Source: Avichristensenella sp031549905 (GTDB lineage Bacteria; Bacillota; Clostridia; Christensenellales; Aristaeellaceae). From it: a DNA stretch of 64,000 nucleotides. Shown here piece after piece: positions 44,890-53,913 of this stretch. Within the stretch, counting starts at the first letter, position 1. Every line of letters starts with the position of its first letter. Below the pieces are notes generated by a model, which worked only from the letters and a program-made list of their open reading frames with translations, was not told the origin of the DNA and made no database searches. The translations under genes and the position numbers were made by a program. The stretch covers positions 1 through 64,000 of the forward strand of contig JAVBPC010000020.1 of assembly GCA_031549905.1 (NCBI GenBank), given 5' to 3'.

Positions 44890-46373
44890 GCCTTCGCCCT
44901 GCTGATAATTTTTTCCTTCAGCGCCAGCAGCCTAAAAAACATCTCCCTGGGGTTTTCATCTTCGTACAAAAACGCGCCGTTTCCGGAAAACGACGGCTCG
45001 ATAAAATCCCACCACGTCAGCGCTTTGATCTCATCGCGCGCGGCGGCGACGGTGTAAAACTGCTCCATCCAGTCGGCCTGCGTGCGCTCGTTCCAGCCGC
45101 CGTGCCATGTGCCTTCCGACATGGAAAGCTGCGGCCAGTTGCTGCCCGCCTGCCCTGCCGTGCCGCGCGTGCCGCCGTTTACGCCCATTTCGGTGATGTG
45201 GATGGGCTTCCCAAGCGCGGCGAACACGGAAAGCATGCGGTCCACCGCTACCAGATCGCGCGCGGGGAAGTACAGCTGAATGCCGGTCACATCGAATGCA
45301 ACGCCCGCATCCAGCAGCGCCCTGAAATATGACAGCGGCGAGCGCACCCTTTCCGGCAGCGAGCCGTAGCAAACGTACCGCCCCGCAACGTATTCCGCGA
45401 ACGGCAGGCAGATGTTGACGATGGCGGTGGCATTCGGGTTTGCTTCGCGCAGCGCGTCACAGGTGGTGCGCGTGAGGTCTATTAGCTGCGGTTGCGTCAG
45501 CTCAAAGCAGTTGGCCCAGTCGTGCGCTTCGTTCATCGCGTCCCACACGTCCACGCGGCCCTTGTACGCTGCCACATGATGATGCGCGATGTCGCGCGCA
45601 TCCTTTGAAAGCGCGTCAAAATCCTGCCCGAACAGCCACGGTGGGTTCACCTGCTGGTGGCCGAACCACAGCGGATGCCCCTTCGCCTTGATGCCCTTGC
45701 TATCCAGAAAATCCAGCGCCTGGTCGATGTAGGCGTAATCATACTGCCCGCGCCCGGCGTGCACCGTGCGGTACGGGTAGAAGGGCAGCGTCGCAAAATC
45801 AAAAGCCTGCGCAAAAAATTTGGCGTAGCGCGACCCGGGCGATGTAAACCGCGAGAAGTTGCACCCCAGCAGCAGATCGCTGCGCGGGGCGGCGAACACC
45901 TTTTGCCGCGCGCTTTCCACCAGCGCGGCCTCGGCGGCGTACACCGCGTGGGACAGCGCGTACAGCCTATTTTCGGCGGTAGAATTGCCCCTGTCGGCCA
46001 GGTGGGCGAACTCCTCGGCGGCGGCAAGGTGCCCGCGCGCCTCCACGGAAAGGTCGATGCCCTCGCCGCGCCGTCCAGCTTCCCACAGATAGGTGCGCAC
46101 GGCCTCGCTGACGAAATCCACAAAATCGCCGGTGTACCCCTGGCCCTGGTTGTCGGCCATCACCCACAGGTTGCCGTACAGCGGCAGGTTAAGCTTGGCA
46201 AACACGATGTACGGCGTTTGCGTTACGCATAGTTCCACCGTGCCATCCGGCAGGATGCGCTGCCGGCGCTCATCCGGTTCAAAGGACAGGTCGCTTGCGT
46301 ATACCGATTCCAGCACGGGCTTTGCCATTGCCACGCCGCCCGGCCCGTCCAGCCTGACATGTATCCACTGCAT
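44886..46373 (-). CDS. GH10 endo-1,4-beta-xylanase-like enzyme, cytoplasmic
   Basis: 495 residues, no signal peptide. The first about 145 residues form a beta-rich domain (LPLYGNLWVMADNQGQGYTG). The GH10 TIM barrel follows: GHPLWFGHQQ, acid/base E282 in VDVWDAMNEAHD, nucleophile E395 in HITEMG. Lack of a signal, plus the divergent ABC importer, points to intracellular cleavage of imported xylo-oligosaccharides. Its ATG overlaps the GH43 stop (TAATG). Last gene of a three-hydrolase operon. Confidence 0.9.
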   Translation of the reverse strand: MQWIHVRLDGPGGVAMAKPVLESVYASDLSFEPDERRQRILPDGTVELCVTQTPYIVFAKLNLPLYGNLWVMADNQGQGYTGDFVDFVSEAVRTYLWEAGRRGEGIDLSVEARGHLAAAEEFAHLADRGNSTAENRLYALSHAVYAAEAALVESARQKVFAAPRSDLLLGCNFSRFTSPGSRYAKFFAQAFDFATLPFYPYRTVHAGRGQYDYAYIDQALDFLDSKGIKAKGHPLWFGHQQVNPPWLFGQDFDALSKDARDIAHHHVAAYKGRVDVWDAMNEAHDWANCFELTQPQLIDLTRTTCDALREANPNATAIVNICLPFAEYVAGRYVCYGSLPERVRSPLSYFRALLDAGVAFDVTGIQLYFPARDLVAVDRMLSVFAALGKPIHITEMGVNGGTRGTAGQAGSNWPQLSMSEGTWHGGWNERTQADWMEQFYTVAAARDEIKALTWWDFIEPSFSGNGAFLYEDENPREMFFRLLALKEKIISRAKA

Positions 46374-47242
46374 TATGAAAGCACCATCCCTTCTGCGGTT
46401 TCACGGATAGGCAGGAAGATGGGGCGTTCCTCGGGGGTGCTGTTGGGGGTGTGGATGGTCAGCATCAGTTCCCCGGAAAGCGTGCGAAACACCATGCCGT
46501 GCCCGCCGTCGCCGCAAAAGATCGGCCGTTCCTGCTGCCGCCAGGGGCCCTGAATATCCCCGCTTTCGCTGATGGCCAGGCTGATGGCGTAGCCCGTTTC
46601 ACTTTTGCTGCTCCATAGCATCCAAAGGCCACCCTGCTTCGGGTATACCATGAACGGCCCGTCTGTCACATACCCGTCGATCCCGCTGGAATGGTGCACT
46701 TGCGCTACCCATTTCGCTTCCGATGCGGTGAACAGCTTGATTGCTTCGCCCGCCGGGCCGGAAAGGTCATCCTTAAGTGGCAGCGCACAAATTTCGCCGT
46801 CGCCCACCTGCACCCATTCATGGCAGAATACGAGCCAAGGGTTGCCGGCCGCATCTACATGCAGCGTGCCGTCCAGGCATTCCCAGCCTTCGGGCGTAAC
46901 AAACGGCGCGCCGTGCGGGCGGAACGGGCCGCGCGGGCTGTCCGCCTCTAGGATCGCCGTGGCCCTATGATGCCCCGGCGCTTTGAACGATGCAAACAGG
47001 TAATAGCCGCCGTGCCACGCGTGCAGTTCGGGCGCCCAGAAATTTTCCGTGCCCCAGAAGCCACCGCCCGGGGCGAACACGCGGCCCAGAGGGGTGTACT
47101 CCGCAAGATCGCGGCTTTCGAAGGCGGTAAAGCCTTCGGCGGGGCCGCGCCAGCAGTTCGGGTCCGTGGTGCCAAATAGGTAGTACGCGCCGTTTTGGGC
47201 GAACACGAACGGGTCGCGCATGTGGATTTCATCGCGCCGCAT
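46373..47242 (-). CDS. GH43-like five-bladed beta-propeller glycosidase
   Basis: 289 residues from the ATG at 47240-47242 (AAAGGA 11 nt upstream; a TTG two codons earlier has poor spacing). The start MRRDEIHMRDPFVF carries the catalytic base Asp (D10) typical of clan GH-F. Propeller-blade repeats such as WAPELHAWHGGYYLFASF, GNPWLVFCHEW and DGPFMVYPKQGGLWMLWSS follow. Likely an arabinofuranosidase, xylosidase or arabinanase. No signal peptide. Overlaps the upstream gene by 14 nt and the GH10 gene by 1 nt. Confidence 0.85.
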   Translation of the reverse strand: MRRDEIHMRDPFVFAQNGAYYLFGTTDPNCWRGPAEGFTAFESRDLAEYTPLGRVFAPGGGFWGTENFWAPELHAWHGGYYLFASFKAPGHHRATAILEADSPRGPFRPHGAPFVTPEGWECLDGTLHVDAAGNPWLVFCHEWVQVGDGEICALPLKDDLSGPAGEAIKLFTASEAKWVAQVHHSSGIDGYVTDGPFMVYPKQGGLWMLWSSKSETGYAISLAISESGDIQGPWRQQERPIFCGDGGHGMVFRTLSGELMLTIHTPNSTPEERPIFLPIRETAEGMVLS

Positions 47243-48638
47243 TTTCAACAGTTCCTTTCAAAGGGATTCGTTTCATTGGATTGCCTGCCGCGTCGGTAAC
47301 CAGCCGCTGCCCCGCGTCAAACACGGCCACCTCGCGCCCGTTTACCTGCGCGTGCGCCGTTTTGCCGTCACAGCGCAGCGTGTATGTCACATCATCAATC
47401 GCCTGCGTGTATTCCGTCTCTGTGCCGCCCGCCGCGCCCCACCAGCGCTCATCGCCTTCCAGGTGAACGCCGTGCAGGCGTTCGATGTACTCCAGCACGG
47501 CCAGCATCGTGGGGCCGTAGCCGTCCTTGCCGCTGCCGGGTTTGCCGGTGAACGCATCAAACTGCTGCGGGAACACGCCCGCCGCGCCCACCGCGCCGAT
47601 CAGCTTATTTGCCAGCGGGATATGCAGCCCCTGGTACCCGTACCGCTCCAGCGCGCGGATGGCCCGCTGGTACGTCAGCCCCTGCGGCTGGCCGCTCCAG
47701 TCGTTGCCGGGGTTGTTGCGGAACAGAGGATCGCTCGCCGCCACGGAGGGCAGCGGGAACGGCGTCCAGAAATCAGCAGGGTTTAGCAGGTGTTCCCTTA
47801 CGAACCGGTCCGCCATCGCCTGATCAAACGCGCCCCAGTACATCACGCGCAGGTTGTTGTGCAGCAGGGTATCCATCACGCGCCCGTGCCTATCCCGGTC
47901 GAAGCACGCGCCGCGCGCGTCATCCCACAGATACGCGCGCATTTTCGCCCGCACATCGTCCGCTTTGGCACGCCAGTATGCAGCTTTTTCGTCGCCCAGA
48001 ATAGGCGAAATTTTCGCCAATGCATCCCTGGCGGCAAAAGAGAAGCTCATGAAGTCCATCGACTGGATGGGGACGACCTGCGCGTCCGTGGGCGGGGCGT
48101 CCTCCGTCCACCAGAAGGGGGCGTCGCCGTAGCGCAGCGCGCCGTCTTCGCCGGTGTCGGTGACGCACCAGCTTTCCAGGCAGCCGTCTGAGTTGCTGTC
48201 GCGCACGCGCCACAGATACGCATCAAGTTTGATCAGGCTGTCATACAAAAGCGATAAATATTCCCTGTCCTTGCCGATCCAATAGTACAGATTCAGCGCC
48301 GGTTCCGGGAAGCAAAACCCCTGGAATTTATTGAACTGCGGCACAATTTTGCCGTTTTCCACCGTGATGCTGCCGGGCATCCGGCCGTCGGCCCGCTGGG
48401 TTTCCATGAACAGAAGCTGGTTATTCAGCGCGGCCTGCACGTCTCTTTTTGCGTACATTTCGCCGCCCATGGGCTGCGTTTCCAGCCAGATTTTTTCATA
48501 CCCGCCGCCTTCCACCAACACCCGACGCCCGCAAAAGTCCGTCAGGTTCAGCCGGCATTTGCGCACAGCGTCGTCATACACGCGCTGCATCCCGGCATCC
48601 GCCGTGTGAAAGGCAACGCTTGTTTCAGGAATCCGCAT
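47229..48638 (-). CDS. (alpha/alpha)6-barrel glycoside hydrolase (GH63/trehalase-like)
   Basis: 469 residues, no signal peptide. Features of the MGH1/GH63 type: DSNSDGCLESWCVTDTGEDG with a candidate catalytic acid, QSMDFMSFSFAARDAL, YLWDDARGACFDRDRHGR, and the later WSGQPQGLTYQRAIRALERYGY. The substrate is probably an alpha-linked sugar, perhaps a side-chain of the imported oligosaccharide. First gene of the hydrolase operon; GGGGAGGG precedes the ATG. Family assignment is at fold level. Confidence 0.75.
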   Translation of the reverse strand: MRIPETSVAFHTADAGMQRVYDDAVRKCRLNLTDFCGRRVLVEGGGYEKIWLETQPMGGEMYAKRDVQAALNNQLLFMETQRADGRMPGSITVENGKIVPQFNKFQGFCFPEPALNLYYWIGKDREYLSLLYDSLIKLDAYLWRVRDSNSDGCLESWCVTDTGEDGALRYGDAPFWWTEDAPPTDAQVVPIQSMDFMSFSFAARDALAKISPILGDEKAAYWRAKADDVRAKMRAYLWDDARGACFDRDRHGRVMDTLLHNNLRVMYWGAFDQAMADRFVREHLLNPADFWTPFPLPSVAASDPLFRNNPGNDWSGQPQGLTYQRAIRALERYGYQGLHIPLANKLIGAVGAAGVFPQQFDAFTGKPGSGKDGYGPTMLAVLEYIERLHGVHLEGDERWWGAAGGTETEYTQAIDDVTYTLRCDGKTAHAQVNGREVAVFDAGQRLVTDAAGNPMKRIPLKGTVENAAR

Positions 48639-48778
48639 GCATCCCTCCCCTTTCTCCTTGAACTCTTTCCTTTATAACACAAAGATAACTTGTTCGATAT
48701 AGGCAAAAATTTAGCCGATTTATATTTGGTTTCGACTGTGCTACACTCCGGCCATACCGAGCGGAAGGAATGAGGCCG
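48639..48778. other. divergent intergenic region of the polysaccharide locus
   Basis: 140 bp between the hydrolase operon (minus) and the transporter operon (plus). TACACT at 48742-48747 is a plausible -10 for the plus side; its -35 is poor, as expected for a promoter that needs an AraC activator. TTATAAAG on the minus side near 48674 may serve the hydrolases. No gene. Confidence 0.45.
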
Positions 48779-49717
48779 ATGGTCACCACAAAGCCCCGCA
48801 GGCAGTTTTCCTGGCGGCGCGTAGGGCGCAGGCTGTCGAACGATTGGCAGATCTATGTGCTGCTGCTGCCGGCGATTGCGTTCTTCATCGTGTTTTGCTA
48901 CCTGCCGATGTACGGCATCCAGATCGCTTTCCGCGACTACAAGGCGGTATTCGGCATCACCGGCAGCAAATGGGTGGGCCTGAAAAACTTCACCGATTTC
49001 TTTAACGCCTACTACTGCGGGCGGCTGTTCGCCAATACCTTTCTGCTGAACCTGTACGGGCTGCTGTTCGGGTTCCCGATCCCCATTTTCCTGGCCATCA
49101 TGCTCAACCAGTTTGACAGGTCGAAGCTCAAGAAGTTTACGCAAACGGCCATCTATGTGCCGCATTTTATCTCCACAGTGGTCATGGCGGGCATGCTGTA
49201 CCTGTTCTTTTCGCCCACCAGCGGCATTGTCAACAAGCTAATCGAAGGGCTGGGCGGCAAATCCATCTTTTTCATGATTGAGCCCAAATGGTTCCGCCCG
49301 CTGTTCATAGGCTCCGACATCTGGCAGCACGCGGGCTGGAACACGATCCTCTACATCGCCACGCTGACCGCCATCGACCCGGAACTGTACGAAGCCGCCA
49401 CCATCGACGGCGCCACCAAGTGGCAGAAAATCACATCGATCGATATCCCGCACCTGCTGCCCATCGCCACGATGATGCTGATTCTAAGCTGCGGCAGCCT
49501 GCTTGGCTCCAACACGGACAAGGCGCTGCTGATGCAGACATCGGGCAACATGTCGGTTTCGGATATCATCGGCGTGTATGTGTACAACATGGGCCTTGGC
49601 AAGGCGCAGTTTTCGTACACGGCGGCCATCGGGCTGTGCGTGAACGTGATCAACTTTGTGATGATCATTTCGGTCAATTTCATATCGAAAAGGGTTGGCG
49701 ATACCAGCCTATTTTAA
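48779..49717 (+). CDS. LplB-type sugar ABC transporter permease
   Basis: 312 residues from the ATG at 48779 (GGAAGG 10 nt upstream; the ATG at 48770 abuts that site). Six membrane helices. The EAA loop for ATPase contact is E205-A-A-T-I-D-G-A in EAATIDGATKWQKI. The N-terminal block WQIYVLLLPAIAFFIVFCYLPMYG is typical of LplB/YtcP-group permeases. First gene of the transporter operon. No ATPase gene accompanies it, so a shared MsmX-like ATPase is inferred. Confidence 0.93.
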   Translation: MVTTKPRRQFSWRRVGRRLSNDWQIYVLLLPAIAFFIVFCYLPMYGIQIAFRDYKAVFGITGSKWVGLKNFTDFFNAYYCGRLFANTFLLNLYGLLFGFPIPIFLAIMLNQFDRSKLKKFTQTAIYVPHFISTVVMAGMLYLFFSPTSGIVNKLIEGLGGKSIFFMIEPKWFRPLFIGSDIWQHAGWNTILYIATLTAIDPELYEAATIDGATKWQKITSIDIPHLLPIATMMLILSCGSLLGSNTDKALLMQTSGNMSVSDIIGVYVYNMGLGKAQFSYTAAIGLCVNVINFVMIISVNFISKRVGDTSLF

Positions 49718-49735
49718 GGGAAGGAGACGTTGTGC

Positions 49736-50668
49736 ATGGACCTGCATCTAGCGAAACCCGGCAGTGTAAAAATCGCGAAAACGCGCGGCGACAAGATATT
49801 TGACACGATCAACCTGATCTTCTGGATCATCATGCTGACGCTGATCCTCTACCCGCTGTGGCTGATCATCATCGCATCCGTGTCCGACCCGGACGCAGTC
49901 AGCATGGGCAAGGTGCTCATCTGGCCCAAGGACTTTTCGCTGATGGGCTATGAGGCGGTGTTCCAGCACAAAGAGCTGTGGAATTCCTATGTGAACGCCA
50001 TTTTCTATACCGTGGCGGGCTCGGCGCTTTCCGTTGCGGTAACGCTGGCGGCTGCCTACGCGCTCAGCCGCAAGTTTATCGGCAAGGGCTTCTTCAACTT
50101 CATCATCGTGTTTACGATGTTCTTCACCGGCGGCCTGATCCCCACCTTCCTGATGATGCGAACCCTGGGCCTGTACAACACGCGCACCATCATGATCATC
50201 ATCAACTGCGTATCGGTCTGGAACCTGATGGTCGCCAGAACCTACATCGCCACCACCGTACCGGGTGAACTGTACGAGGCCGCGATGATCGACGGCGCGA
50301 ACCACTTCACCGTGTTCTTCCGCGTGGTGCTGCCCCTTAGCGGCACAATCGTGGCGGTGCTGTGCGTGTACTACGGCGTGGCCAGATGGAACGACTTCTT
50401 CACCGCGCTGGTGTACATCCGCGACAGGGGTAAGCTGCCGCTGCAAACCATCCTGCGCGAGGTGCTGGCCACGGTAACCACCACGCAGTCGGATTCGTTT
50501 TTCAGCGCATACGCCGACGACATCAAGGGCATGACCGACGCCATCCGAAAGGCTGCTGTGGCCAAGTATTGCTGCATCGTGGTATCCACCGGCCCGGCGG
50601 TATTGCTGTATGTGTTCATGCAGAAGTATTTCGTCAAGGGCGTTATGATTGGGTCGCTGAAAGGGTAG
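49736..50668 (+). CDS. LplC/YtcP-type sugar ABC transporter permease
   Basis: 310 residues from the ATG at 49736 (GGAAGGAG 9 nt upstream; the frame also offers TTG at 49730). Six helices; EAA loop E181 in YEAAMIDGANHFTVF; family block ILYPLWLIIIASVSDPDAVSMGKV. The long C-terminal segment with YADDIKGMTDAIRKAAV and a final MQKYFVKGVMIGSLKG is diagnostic for this permease group. Heterodimer partner of the preceding gene. Confidence 0.93.
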   Translation: MDLHLAKPGSVKIAKTRGDKIFDTINLIFWIIMLTLILYPLWLIIIASVSDPDAVSMGKVLIWPKDFSLMGYEAVFQHKELWNSYVNAIFYTVAGSALSVAVTLAAAYALSRKFIGKGFFNFIIVFTMFFTGGLIPTFLMMRTLGLYNTRTIMIIINCVSVWNLMVARTYIATTVPGELYEAAMIDGANHFTVFFRVVLPLSGTIVAVLCVYYGVARWNDFFTALVYIRDRGKLPLQTILREVLATVTTTQSDSFFSAYADDIKGMTDAIRKAAVAKYCCIVVSTGPAVLLYVFMQKYFVKGVMIGSLKG

Positions 50669-50719
50669 TTCATTCAAGCCGGCTACGGCTTTGATGAAAG
50701 ATTGAAAGGAGAGAATCCC

Positions 50720-52282
50720 ATGAAAAAAATGGTAGCTCTGTTCCTTGTGGCGCTGCTCACGCTGTCCCTGGCGGGCGCAGCCCTGGCGGAATTCCCCATC
50801 GTCGAAGAAAAGATCACCCTGCGCGCGTTCCAGTATGAGCTGGAAAACCAACAGATGGACTTTGAAAACCTGTGGTTCTTCCAGCAGCTGGAAGAAAAGA
50901 CCAATATCCATGTGGAGTTTGAGTGCGTCAAGGACGGCGATTGGCGCACACAGCTGAACCTGATGTTCGTATCCGGCGAATACCCGGACATGATCCTGCG
51001 CCCCTCCTTCATGGATGTCGAAGAATACGGCGTGACCCAGGGCATTCTGCTGCCGCTGGATGACCTGATCGAAGAGTACATGCCCAACTACTACAGCCGC
51101 CTGTACATGAACAACGCCTATGATTCCATCCCGGCGTCAGACGGCAAAATGTACTACATCGGCAACCTGACCGCGCAAAACGTCAACCATGACGGCAACT
51201 TCTTCATCAACAAAACGTGGCTGGATAAGCTGGGCCTTGAAATCCCCACCACCGTGGATGAGCTGACGGAAGTGCTCCGCGCGTTCAAAAACGGCGACCC
51301 CAACGGCAACGGCATTGCTGACGAAGTGCCGATGAACGCCGCCGACCTGATCCACCAGACGCAGGGCGTGTACACCCACTTCGCGATGTTCGGCGTGCCG
51401 CTGAACCGCTTCGTGTACGCCGCCATCGATGCCAATGATGATGTGTACTTCATCGGCAACGCGCCGGGCTTCCGTGCCGCGTGCGAATGGCTGCATGATA
51501 TGTACGCCGAAGGCCTGATGGACCCTGAAGCGCTGACGCAGGATTCCAACCTGTGGGGCACAAAGATGAACGCCGGGCTGAACGGCTTCACGACATACCT
51601 GCGCCTGATCAACACCGCGCTGCAGCCGGAAATTGTGGATCAGTTTGTTTCCATCCTGCCCCCGAAGGCCGAAGGCTACGATGTGCAGGTGCCGCAGATC
51701 CTGGAAATCCCCACGATGGGCGCGGCGCTGACCATTGCCAACAAGCATGTGCCCGAAACCCTGCGCTGGCTGGATGCGCAGTTTGAAACCGAGACCATGA
51801 TGGTATCCGTCAACGGCCCCATCGGCGGCAACGGCCCCATCGAAGATACCATCAAGATCAACGACGCGGGCAAGTACGAGATCGTTTCCATCCCCGAGAA
51901 CAACGGCCTGTACAGCGTTGTGCCGGTGTACCACGGCCAGTTCTTTGCCCCGGGCGACTACTACTTTGAGATTTACGAAATGCCGCCGCACCGCGTGGAG
52001 CGCTACAACTACAGCAAGGAATACGCGGAAGCGGGCGTGCTGGAGCCGAAATCCTTCCAGTACCTGCAGTACCTGGTAAAGCCCTCCGCGGATGACGCGA
52101 TCGAGCTGGCCCGCCTGTTCACGGAGCTTGAAACCTTCATGAAGGAATCCATCACCAACTTCATCGTAAACGGCGTGACGGATCAAAGCTTCCAGAACTT
52201 CCTGGATACGGCGGTGAAGGTTGGTGCGGACAGGTATGTGGAATTGTACCAAAACGCGTACGATGCATATCTTGCAAAGTAA
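50720..52282 (+). CDS. YtcQ/LipO-type extracellular solute-binding protein
   Basis: 520 residues from the ATG at 50720 (AAAGGAG 8 nt upstream). Signal peptide KMVALFLVALLTLSLAGAALAE without a lipobox Cys. The large cluster-D-like sugar-binding fold has FQYELENQQMDFENLWFF and FINKTWLDKLGLEIPTTVDEL. Expected to deliver oligosaccharides to the two permeases just upstream. Without a lipid anchor it may be shed or retained by the uncleaved signal, in contrast to the next gene. Confidence 0.92.
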   Translation: MKKMVALFLVALLTLSLAGAALAEFPIVEEKITLRAFQYELENQQMDFENLWFFQQLEEKTNIHVEFECVKDGDWRTQLNLMFVSGEYPDMILRPSFMDVEEYGVTQGILLPLDDLIEEYMPNYYSRLYMNNAYDSIPASDGKMYYIGNLTAQNVNHDGNFFINKTWLDKLGLEIPTTVDELTEVLRAFKNGDPNGNGIADEVPMNAADLIHQTQGVYTHFAMFGVPLNRFVYAAIDANDDVYFIGNAPGFRAACEWLHDMYAEGLMDPEALTQDSNLWGTKMNAGLNGFTTYLRLINTALQPEIVDQFVSILPPKAEGYDVQVPQILEIPTMGAALTIANKHVPETLRWLDAQFETETMMVSVNGPIGGNGPIEDTIKINDAGKYEIVSIPENNGLYSVVPVYHGQFFAPGDYYFEIYEMPPHRVERYNYSKEYAEAGVLEPKSFQYLQYLVKPSADDAIELARLFTELETFMKESITNFIVNGVTDQSFQNFLDTAVKVGADRYVELYQNAYDAYLAK

Positions 52283-52368
52283 CAACTGCCTGTGATACAA
52301 TACCGTTAGTAGCGGAAGGTCGCCGCAGCGTGGACGCGCTGCGGCGATCTGTTTCGGGAGGGAAGAGG

Positions 52369-53913
52369 ATGCAAAAGCTGAAAACGCTATGCACGGCGGC
52401 ATTGATACTGCTTGCCGGTCTTTGCCTGTGTGCCTGCGCGCCCAAAACCACACAGACTGCCTCAGCTCCCGTTACATTGGATGCCTTCCAGTTCGAGCTG
52501 GACAACCAGGCCATCGATTTCGCGAACCTGTGGTTCTATGATGCGCTGGAAGAGAAAACCGGCGTGCACATCAATTTTGAAGAAGTAAAAGAGGCGGACT
52601 GGACCACCCGGCTGAACCTGATGTTCGCGTCGGGCGACCTTGCCGATGTGGTGCTGCGCGGCACGGTGGATGTGGAAGAGTTTGGCGTGGCGCAGGGCCT
52701 GCTGATCCCGCTGGAAGACCTGCTGCCCGAGTACATGCCCATCTACTGGGAGCGGCTGCAAAACTCCGGCCTGCCGGAAAACCGCGCGTCCGACGGGCAC
52801 ATCTACTATGTCGGCTTCCTCATTTCGCAGGATGTGAACACCAACGGCCATTGGTTCATCAACCGGGATTGGCTTAATCAGCTGGGCCTTGAAATCCCCA
52901 CCACGGTAGACGAACTGACGGACACGCTGCGCGCGTTCAAGGCGGCGGGCCTTGGCGGCGCGCCGTATCAGGCCACATTCAACGATGAAAACAACGGCGT
53001 GTACAACGCGTTTCAGTTCTTTGGCATACCGCTGAACTACGAAAGCTACCTGTTCATCGCGCCGGATGATACGGTGCGGCTGGCCCCGCTGGCGCCGGGG
53101 TTCCGCGAGTGCGCGGAGTGGCTGCACACCCTCTACCGGGAAGGGCTGCTGGACCCCGAATGCATCACGCAAAATTCCAACCTGTGGAGCGCCAAGCTGA
53201 ACCGCGAATCCGGCGGGCTGATGACGTACTGGCGGCTATCAAATACGGCGCTGTCGCCCGAAATCGCATCACAGTTCACTTTGATGCTGCCCGTTGCGGC
53301 GGAAGGCTACGCGCCACAGGTATCCGCCACGCTGGAGCGGATCGAATTCGGCGCGGCGCTGACCACCGCGAACCGGCACATAGAGGAAACGCTGCGCTGG
53401 CTGGATGCGCAGTTTGAAACGGAAACCATGATGATATCCCAAAACGGCGAAATAGGCGAAACGCTGGAAATGGGTGAGGACGGCAGGTACCGCGTGAAGT
53501 ATGTGCCGCCGGATAACGAGCTGTACAAGCGGGTGCCGGTGATCTGCGGGCAGTTTTTCGCGCCGCCTGCGTACTACCGGAGCGTATACGAAATGGCCCC
53601 GCACCGCGCGGAAAAGGCCGCCTACTGCCGCACCTACGCGGAGGCGGGCGTGATGGAATACAAATCATTCCAATACCTGACGGATATCGCCGTGATGCCC
53701 GCCGACCAGAACACGCGCGCCACCCGCATCTACAACGAGATTGACAAGCATGTGACCGAGGCGCTGACGGGCTTCATCACCCAGGGGGTGACAGACGCAT
53801 CCTGGCAGCAATTTATCGATGCGTTTGACGGGCTCGGCGCGGCGGAATATGTTCGCCTGTACCAGGAGGCGTACGACGGCTACCTTGACAAGGCAAACGA
53901 GGCCGCGCCGTGA
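52369..53913 (+). CDS. YtcQ/LipO-type lipoprotein solute-binding protein
   Basis: 514 residues from the ATG at 52369 (GGGAGGG upstream). Signal ends in LCAC, with C23 the likely lipidated residue. Paralogue of the previous protein, sharing ENLWF-like N-terminal blocks and the identical LDAQFETETMM. The two may have different ligands or act as a secreted/anchored pair. Its 3' end overlaps the AraC gene (GTGA at 53910-53913), so regulator and transporter are co-translated. Confidence 0.92.
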   Translation: MQKLKTLCTAALILLAGLCLCACAPKTTQTASAPVTLDAFQFELDNQAIDFANLWFYDALEEKTGVHINFEEVKEADWTTRLNLMFASGDLADVVLRGTVDVEEFGVAQGLLIPLEDLLPEYMPIYWERLQNSGLPENRASDGHIYYVGFLISQDVNTNGHWFINRDWLNQLGLEIPTTVDELTDTLRAFKAAGLGGAPYQATFNDENNGVYNAFQFFGIPLNYESYLFIAPDDTVRLAPLAPGFRECAEWLHTLYREGLLDPECITQNSNLWSAKLNRESGGLMTYWRLSNTALSPEIASQFTLMLPVAAEGYAPQVSATLERIEFGAALTTANRHIEETLRWLDAQFETETMMISQNGEIGETLEMGEDGRYRVKYVPPDNELYKRVPVICGQFFAPPAYYRSVYEMAPHRAEKAAYCRTYAEAGVMEYKSFQYLTDIAVMPADQNTRATRIYNEIDKHVTEALTGFITQGVTDASWQQFIDAFDGLGAAEYVRLYQEAYDGYLDKANEAAP